DNA of 12,523 nt from Discostella pseudostelligera (lineage: Eukaryota > Bacillariophyta > Thalassiosirophyceae > Thalassiosirales > Thalassiosiraceae), in contig JALLBK010000827.1 in the NCBI GenBank assembly GCA_036940085.1, forward strand, positions 1 through 12,523, in the 5' to 3' direction. Numbering within the stretch: the first letter of the stretch is position 1; each line of letters opens with the position of its first letter. This document shows, piece after piece, positions 8,225 to 12,523 of the stretch. The position numbers and the translations under genes were made by a program. The notes under the pieces are model-generated. The model was not told the DNA's origin. It saw only the letters and a list, made by a program, of their open reading frames with translations, and ran no database searches.

Positions 8225-8699
8225 AGGGATTTACGGTGGATGTGGAGGCGACAACCTCCGACAGTTGTTTTGCGAATGAAATGAGAATGAATCTAGCGAA
8301 ACTGCGTTCCCTTTATGTAATGGCAGGTATGGGCAGAATGGGCTACGTGTCATACTACGATATTCTCTGACTTTCCATGTGACAATCTAATAGGAGACCC
8401 AAATGTCCCGCCAGGTCATTGGCTCTGCTTCAAGTTCAAGAATTTTCAATTCCATTAAGCGTACCTAAAGTCAAGAGACACACAACATCATACAGACGCA
8501 CTTGCAACTTCCCGCCAAATCTGCTGCAGTTATTTGCTGTCTGCCGTCTGCCGGCGACCGACGACTTGACCTGATGATTGTGATGTGACCACTGACCATG
8601 ACACGCAACGCTCTACGATAATAAGCTCTTCCTTCCAGTACACCTTCTTATCATAGACCCGTGTCGTTTAGTAGTAGTATTCCTGGGGTCATTTAGTCG
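8225..8699. promoter_or_regulatory. divergent intergenic region between the adenylyl cyclase and SDR genes
   Basis: 475 bp without a convincing gene must contain the promoters of both flanking genes. Visible elements are an E2F-like site TTCCCGCCAAA (8509-8519), a partial TCCCGCC near 8406, a CCAAT box on the minus strand (8417-8421) and a direct TTCAAGTTCAAG (8429-8440). No clear TATA box is seen. Confidence 0.4.
8509..8519. promoter_or_regulatory. E2F-like site TTCCCGCCAAA
   Basis: The reverse complement TTTGGCGGGAA matches the E2F/DP consensus. It is about 180 bp upstream of the SDR start and 285 bp upstream of the cyclase start. This is a sequence match only. Confidence 0.3.
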
Positions 8700-10279
8700 A
8701 TGTCAATGCCAAAAAAGTCGACGACGATCTTCTTCCTCGTAATTATCACCACAAGCGTCGCCGCATCGTCGTTCATTTCATGCACGAGTCGATCGAATAA
8801 TACTCATGGTGACATATCAGCAGTAATTTCTCAAAAAGAAATAACTGTTGAAGATACAGGAGGTGGGGTTGATTTTGCGCCTACGACGGTGACAGCGGTC
8901 GCAGAAACTATTACTGCCTGCCAACAAAAAACAATACCTTCCGCAACAAAATCATCAAAGATGAAGTCGTCGGTGAAGAAGAAGAAGACGAACAACAACA
9001 ACAACAACAACATTGTGAGATGGGCAATCCATGGTGTTGCAACAGAGTTATTTCATAATATCGTTCTTCGTATGTTCCATCAACTCCGCTTACGGCTTTC
9101 GTCAAGAGAAGGACAGAGAAGGTTGGATATGGAGAAGTTGCAAAGGAACATGCGAGAACCCTCAAAACATGAAATTGCCATAGTCACGGGTGCTACGGGT
9201 GGTATTGGATCGCGAATTGCACATGAATTAGCAGTTAGGGGATATGATGTAGTCATTGCTGCCCGAGATTTGGTGAGGGGAGAAGCACTCGCCGCCGAAA
9301 TTCGTGGACTGGTGAAAGTCATGCCAATCTGTGATAGCCAGCAATCTACTTCTTGCACCGACGACAATGATATGCCAACAATAACATTTGTTGAATATCA
9401 CGCGGATGTACCTCAAAGTGCAATGAGTGTTGCATCCTATGTCAAGGAATTAGGATCTCCAATATCGATTCTGATTAATAATGCTGGCATCATGGGTCAA
9501 TCAAAACGGCTGACTATGATGGTAAACTTGCTTGGGTGAGTGCTGAATCGTCGTGAGTTTCAAGTGATCACTGGGATATCTAACACAGATCATATTGTAC
9601 CGTCTACAGTCCTGTCTATTTGACCTTAGCATTGATACCACTCATGGCCGCGGGAGAAAAGCGTGCAGCACCGTCAACGGTGATTAATGTGGGTTCATCT
9701 GCTCATTTGCGTGCTACTCATGTTTTAGATGACGAATGGTTCGCTTCTGGGGAAAGCAACAATAAACAATCGTGGATAGACTCTATTCCCGATGCATCGG
9801 ATAGCGATTTAACTACCTATGCAAAAAGCAAGCTTGCACTTATGCAGTTTTCTACCATCGTCCGACATTGTTTACCTACTTGCGATTCGCCAATACGAAT
9901 ATTTGATGCGCATCCAGGCTTGGTGTGGACGTCACTTCTACGCAATCATATTGGTGACAGGGCCGTGAGAATGTTGACATCTACTGGTTTGGCGAATATA
10001 ATATACAAAAGTTCATCGGAAGGTGCACATGCAATAGTCTCGGCGTTGGATTATGCGCCTTCATCATCGGCGAGAGTTGCAGATGAAAAAGAACAGATGT
10101 ATTTTGTCAATGGAATGCCGGACGGATTTGCATCACCAGAGAGCGCCTCATTTCATGCATCGCTGCTGCTGTGGAAATATGTACTGAAGCCAGAGTTAGA
10201 GGGTGTCGTAGAAATGAATGACGAATGGACATCAATGAAGCAAATGATCGAGGCGATGGAGAAACAAATCGACATGTGA
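8700..10279 (+). CDS. short-chain dehydrogenase/reductase (retinol-dehydrogenase/WWOX-like) with N-terminal signal or anchor, two exons
   Basis: Exons are 8700-9535 and 9610-10279, with a 74-bp GTGAGT...TACAG intron that splits a Gly codon; the product is 501 residues. The fold motifs are the NAD(P)-binding TGATGGIG (163-170), NNAG (260-263), a serine pair S308-S309 in NVGSSAH, and catalytic Y349-AKS-K353. HPGLVWTSL follows as in RDH-like members. Residues 9-27 are hydrophobic (signal peptide or anchor). The next residues, AASSF, have a Phe where diatom plastid precursors often carry one, so plastid or ER targeting is possible. Residues 30-155 form a low-complexity Lys/Asn/Thr linker, including seven Asn encoded by (AAC)7 at 8991-9011. 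The segment between NNAG and VNLLG is only 11 residues, about 7 shorter than I expect for the family. Substrate and cofactor preference are unknown. A second ATG at 8706 is an alternative start. Confidence 0.87.
8991..9011 (+). repeat. (AAC)7 microsatellite within the SDR coding region
   Basis: Seven AAC triplets encode a run of Asn in the linker between the N-terminal hydrophobic segment and the dehydrogenase domain; they follow a short GAA/AAG run encoding Lys. Length variation here would stay in frame. Confidence 0.8.
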
Positions 10280-10392
10280 AGCTCCCACTGTACAAACGAA
10301 ATTTACTTTAACTTTTGAGGTTGGGTGGACCTATCGCTTCGATGTTTCACATAAAATGTCAAATCATGTATTACTCTCAGCGTATTCTCTTG

Positions 10393-10779
10393 TTACCAAA
10401 AGCGATCAAACTCCGCCATCAGTTCCGTATTTTCAATGTCCTGCTTATTGCGGATTATCATAGACACCAACGCCTTGGAACGTTGAGGGTTGTCAAGAAT
10501 ATGCATAACTTGCTTGCGATGTCCAGTTTCAGATCGGAGGGCATACATTTCCAATAAAGGTTTGTTGCGGTTTTCACGTTTCGTTGTAGTACCAGGAAGA
10601 TCACCGTTAGACATGGCCATGCTGTCTAATTTGGAGGATTTGTTGACGTCGTCAATAAATTCTTTGCTAGGTTGCGGCTTCATCTTCGGAGTTTTGGTAG
10701 GCGATTGGCTTGGAAACGAAAGACGTCTTTGCAATTCAATGAGATTCCAGATTTTGTAAGATTTGACAATTTGAAGCAT
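10393..10779 (-). CDS. small protein of unknown function (128 residues, or about 101 if spliced)
   Basis: An open frame of 128 residues starts at the ATG at 10779 and ends at TAA 10393-10395, convergent with the SDR gene 113 bp away. It is hydrophilic; the last 60 residues (rich in charged and aliphatic residues, ending MAEFDRFW) look like ordered helical protein. No domain is recognised, and there is no signal peptide or membrane span. There is an alternative model: the ATG at 10798 gives MKRTQ ending exactly at a good donor (CAG|GTAAAT, 10783), and a phase-0 acceptor before 10683 gives a 100-bp intron, the size usual in this window. The ATG at 10779 would then lie inside the intron. An upstream in-frame TAG closes the alternative frame. 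I am fairly sure something is encoded here, less sure of its start. Confidence 0.5.
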   Translation of the reverse strand: MLQIVKSYKIWNLIELQRRLSFPSQSPTKTPKMKPQPSKEFIDDVNKSSKLDSMAMSNGDLPGTTTKRENRNKPLLEMYALRSETGHRKQVMHILDNPQRSKALVSMIIRNKQDIENTELMAEFDRFW

Positions 10780-11092
10780 TTACCTGCGTCCTTTTCATTC
10801 TGTCACCCCCCGTCGTGAGAAGAACTTGCTATGGCGTGCCAAGTTCTTGGTGGGGTAATGCCGACGGCATGCTATTTCTCCTGTTAGCCTCGCTTGGATC
10901 AGTTTCAGTATGTCTCCCGCGCAACGCGCACCAAACCCGAGATTGACTTATGAACACCAAGTAACAGCTCTCTGATGTATGAATGCTTTTCATGAGTAAC
11001 AATGTTTACATTCCTTGTCAGTCTCCTTTACCCCGGCTGAACTCTCCAAATATCTCCCGCACACTTGCGCACAGACGTTGTTAAATTTCAAT
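10780..11092. other. intergenic region with two inverted repeats
   Basis: 313 bp lie between the small unknown gene and the 3' end of the phosducin-like gene. No other gene is seen. The region holds a 9-bp perfect inverted repeat at 10820-10848, a 6-bp one at 10858-10870 (ATGCCG-A-CGGCAT), and two loosely similar blocks sharing TCTCCCGC and GCGCAC, at 10911-10931 and 11051-11072. Confidence 0.4.
10820..10848. repeat. inverted repeat able to form a 9-bp hairpin
   Basis: AAGAACTTG (10820-10828) pairs perfectly with CAAGTTCTT (10840-10848) across an 11-base loop. It lies about 40-70 bases upstream of the small unknown gene, possibly in its 5' leader or promoter. Confidence 0.55.
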
Positions 11093-12521
11093 TCAATCAC
11101 TTGACGAAGTTGCCACTTGTGATTCCGACACCAGTACTCCAGCTTGTGCCTCGTTCTTCACCCCAACATGCTCATGATGAAAGGATTTGCTACATCCTGA
11201 TACTCCGCAATCGTATCGTTCTTCCTCCAAATCAACTTCTTCCACATTCCGATTCATTCCACCACTACCCAATCCATTCAAACTTCGCATATTTGCCAAG
11301 AGCATATCCTCCTCGGGACGTATTCGACACAATGTATCCAATGGTGGAGGATGTGTATGCAATACACCCGTATGCTCCAGCCATTGTTCGACAAGTGCAT
11401 CTTCCACCTCACCCCTCTCTCTGTGAAAATCACGTAAGCCCGAACTCCATGCAACGACTCTACCATTCTTTATTGCCAACAGCATTGGAAGATCGCCCCT
11501 TTTCCATTCATTATCTCCACCCTCGGCATACAGTATGGATGTAATTCCCAATCCACGAACAAATTTCGTTCCACCATATCGCCTTGCCATGTTCTCTAAA
11601 CAAATATCCAACGATACCGATAATGGGGAGTAGGCATCGTACAAGTGCACCACTGACCCTGGGGGACAGATCTTATCACGAACATTCTCAGAGCCATACC
11701 CAACTGCGGCGAAGATTCGTTGGGGATGCATTTGACGATGAACACCATAACCATGATATCGTGCCACTTCATTGTTATGTGCCATGTTTTGTAGATCGGC
11801 ACGTCGTTGGGATTGCAAGTCGTCGTAGGTACCATGAAAATCATCACCAGCATCATTATGATTGTTGGTGGGGATATCGCATTCTAGGAGATAATCAAAT
11901 TCATCATCACTGTCGCTTTCATTGCTACCGCCATCATCATCTTTACCGCCTTCTTCATTTTCTTCGTCTACTTCATCACCAACTAAACCAGTAACAGAAT
12001 TTATTTCCCGTTCTCGTTTCGCCGATGCTAACAAATCATACTCCCCTCCATCGGCGTTAGGATCATAACAACATCGACAGCCACTCCCAAAAGTAAGATT
12101 GGTCAGTAGATTGAAGGAATTGTATCCACCAGCATTCCCAAACAATGGCGCATTGTTGTTATTGTGTTGGTGCAGACGTAGATTTTCCGCCTTGGCCACA
12201 CGATCATGTGCACGAAGGGCTGTTTCTACGGCATTTCGTTTGCGATTCGATTCAATCTATATAACAGTAGAATAATGGCATGGAATGAATAGTTAAATTC
12301 AGCATGTCAGATACATGAAAATAGAGCGAGAGGTGGCAACGACAAACGAGAGACATGTGACATGTTGTTCCGCCATCATTTTTATCTCAAGAAACTTGGC
12401 GTACCTCACGCTGACAGCAGCTATCAAGTGTTGGATCCATACTGTAGCCATCATCGTCGTTATTTGAAACTTTGACGGGTGCACCGACCCCCTCGAACAT
12501 TTGCTTGGTGGCGGAACTCAT
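11093..12521 (-). CDS. phosducin-like / thioredoxin-fold protein, two exons
   Basis: Exons are 12521-12405 (39 residues) and 12256-11093, with a 148-bp GTACGC...TATATAG intron; the product is 426 residues. The ATG is in a CCATGA context 2 bases from the window edge. About residues 239-314 match the phosducin-like thioredoxin fold: VVHLYD, then RYGGTKFVRG, then LPMLLAIKNGRVVAWSSGL. No CxxC is present at the redox position (YSPLS instead), so it is not a disulfide reductase. Family members act with the CCT chaperonin in folding tubulin, actin or G-beta proteins; that role is inferred here. Preceding it are an Asn-rich stretch, CRCC (99-102) and a long acidic Asp/Glu/Ser region (about 135-168). 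Near the C-terminus Cys389, Cys394, His399, His400 and His402 form a compact Cys/His cluster that could bind metal. The gene may extend upstream only as 5' UTR, which is outside the window. Confidence 0.78.
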
Positions 12522-12523
12522 GG

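Noticed and set aside
7845..8279. 144-codon plus-strand open frame
   Set aside because: Antisense to the low-complexity N-terminal region of the cyclase; Cys/Arg-rich with no domain.
9620..10279. A separate second dehydrogenase gene
   Set aside because: It lacks the nucleotide-binding half and joins the first exon in frame across a 74-bp GT-AG intron, completing one SDR.
10911..11072. Two similar blocks with TCTCCCGC...GCGCAC as possible terminal repeats of a mobile element
   Set aside because: Similarity is short and broken, both blocks are in the same orientation, and no transposase or target-site duplication is present.
11065..11544. 159-codon plus-strand open frame
   Set aside because: Antisense to the phosducin-like gene; His/Pro/Ser-rich composition arises from the opposite strand's codons.
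1..12523. tRNA, rRNA, CRISPR array, bacterial operon or prophage features
   Set aside because: No T-loop-like motif with matching arms, no regularly spaced repeats and no ribosome-binding sites were found; the genes are intron-bearing and eukaryotic.

Overview
The window looks like nuclear DNA of a eukaryotic microalga, most likely a stramenopile such as a diatom. Genes are closely packed on both strands. Introns are short (74-148 bp), GT-AG and U2-type. Proteins carry Asn/Ser/Asp homopolymer runs, and the base composition is intermediate. There are no operons, Shine-Dalgarno sites, tRNAs, rRNAs, CRISPR arrays or recognisable transposons. The organism call is an inference from style; no marker gene settles it.

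Layout, left to right. At 1-305 a minus-strand frame runs off the left edge and may be the start of a divergent gene (weak). At 556-3312 (+) lies a single-exon, membrane-anchored prolyl 4-hydroxylase of 918 residues; its middle contains a segment that by eye resembles the VHL beta domain. It converges on a five-exon minus-strand gene (3429-5599), a CoA-disulfide-reductase-like flavoprotein with a C-terminal rhodanese domain, which appears to use a 6-nt microexon. Next, on the same strand, is a two-exon class III adenylyl cyclase (5972-8224) with six membrane spans and one catalytic domain. Its reading frame is broken only by an assembly scar: a 72-bp duplicate around a single N at 6732. A 475-bp divergent promoter region separates it from a two-exon short-chain dehydrogenase/reductase (8700-10279, +). 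That gene converges on a small minus-strand gene of unknown function (10393-10779). The last gene is a two-exon phosducin-like/thioredoxin-fold protein (11093-12521, minus) whose ATG lies 2 bases from the right edge.

The genes do not form an obvious single pathway. They include a hydroxyproline-forming enzyme, a thiol/disulfide flavoprotein, a cAMP-producing enzyme, an oxidoreductase and a likely chaperone-type thioredoxin-fold protein. The points most worth following up are the possible pairing of a hydroxyproline-making domain with a hydroxyproline-reading-like (VHL-like) domain in one protein, the 6-nt microexon that supplies a conserved Gly beside the CoA-disulfide-reductase active site, the stop-free intron in the same gene, and the assembly error in the cyclase. 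All gene models were made by hand from splice consensus, reading frame and remembered family motifs; no alignment or database search was run.
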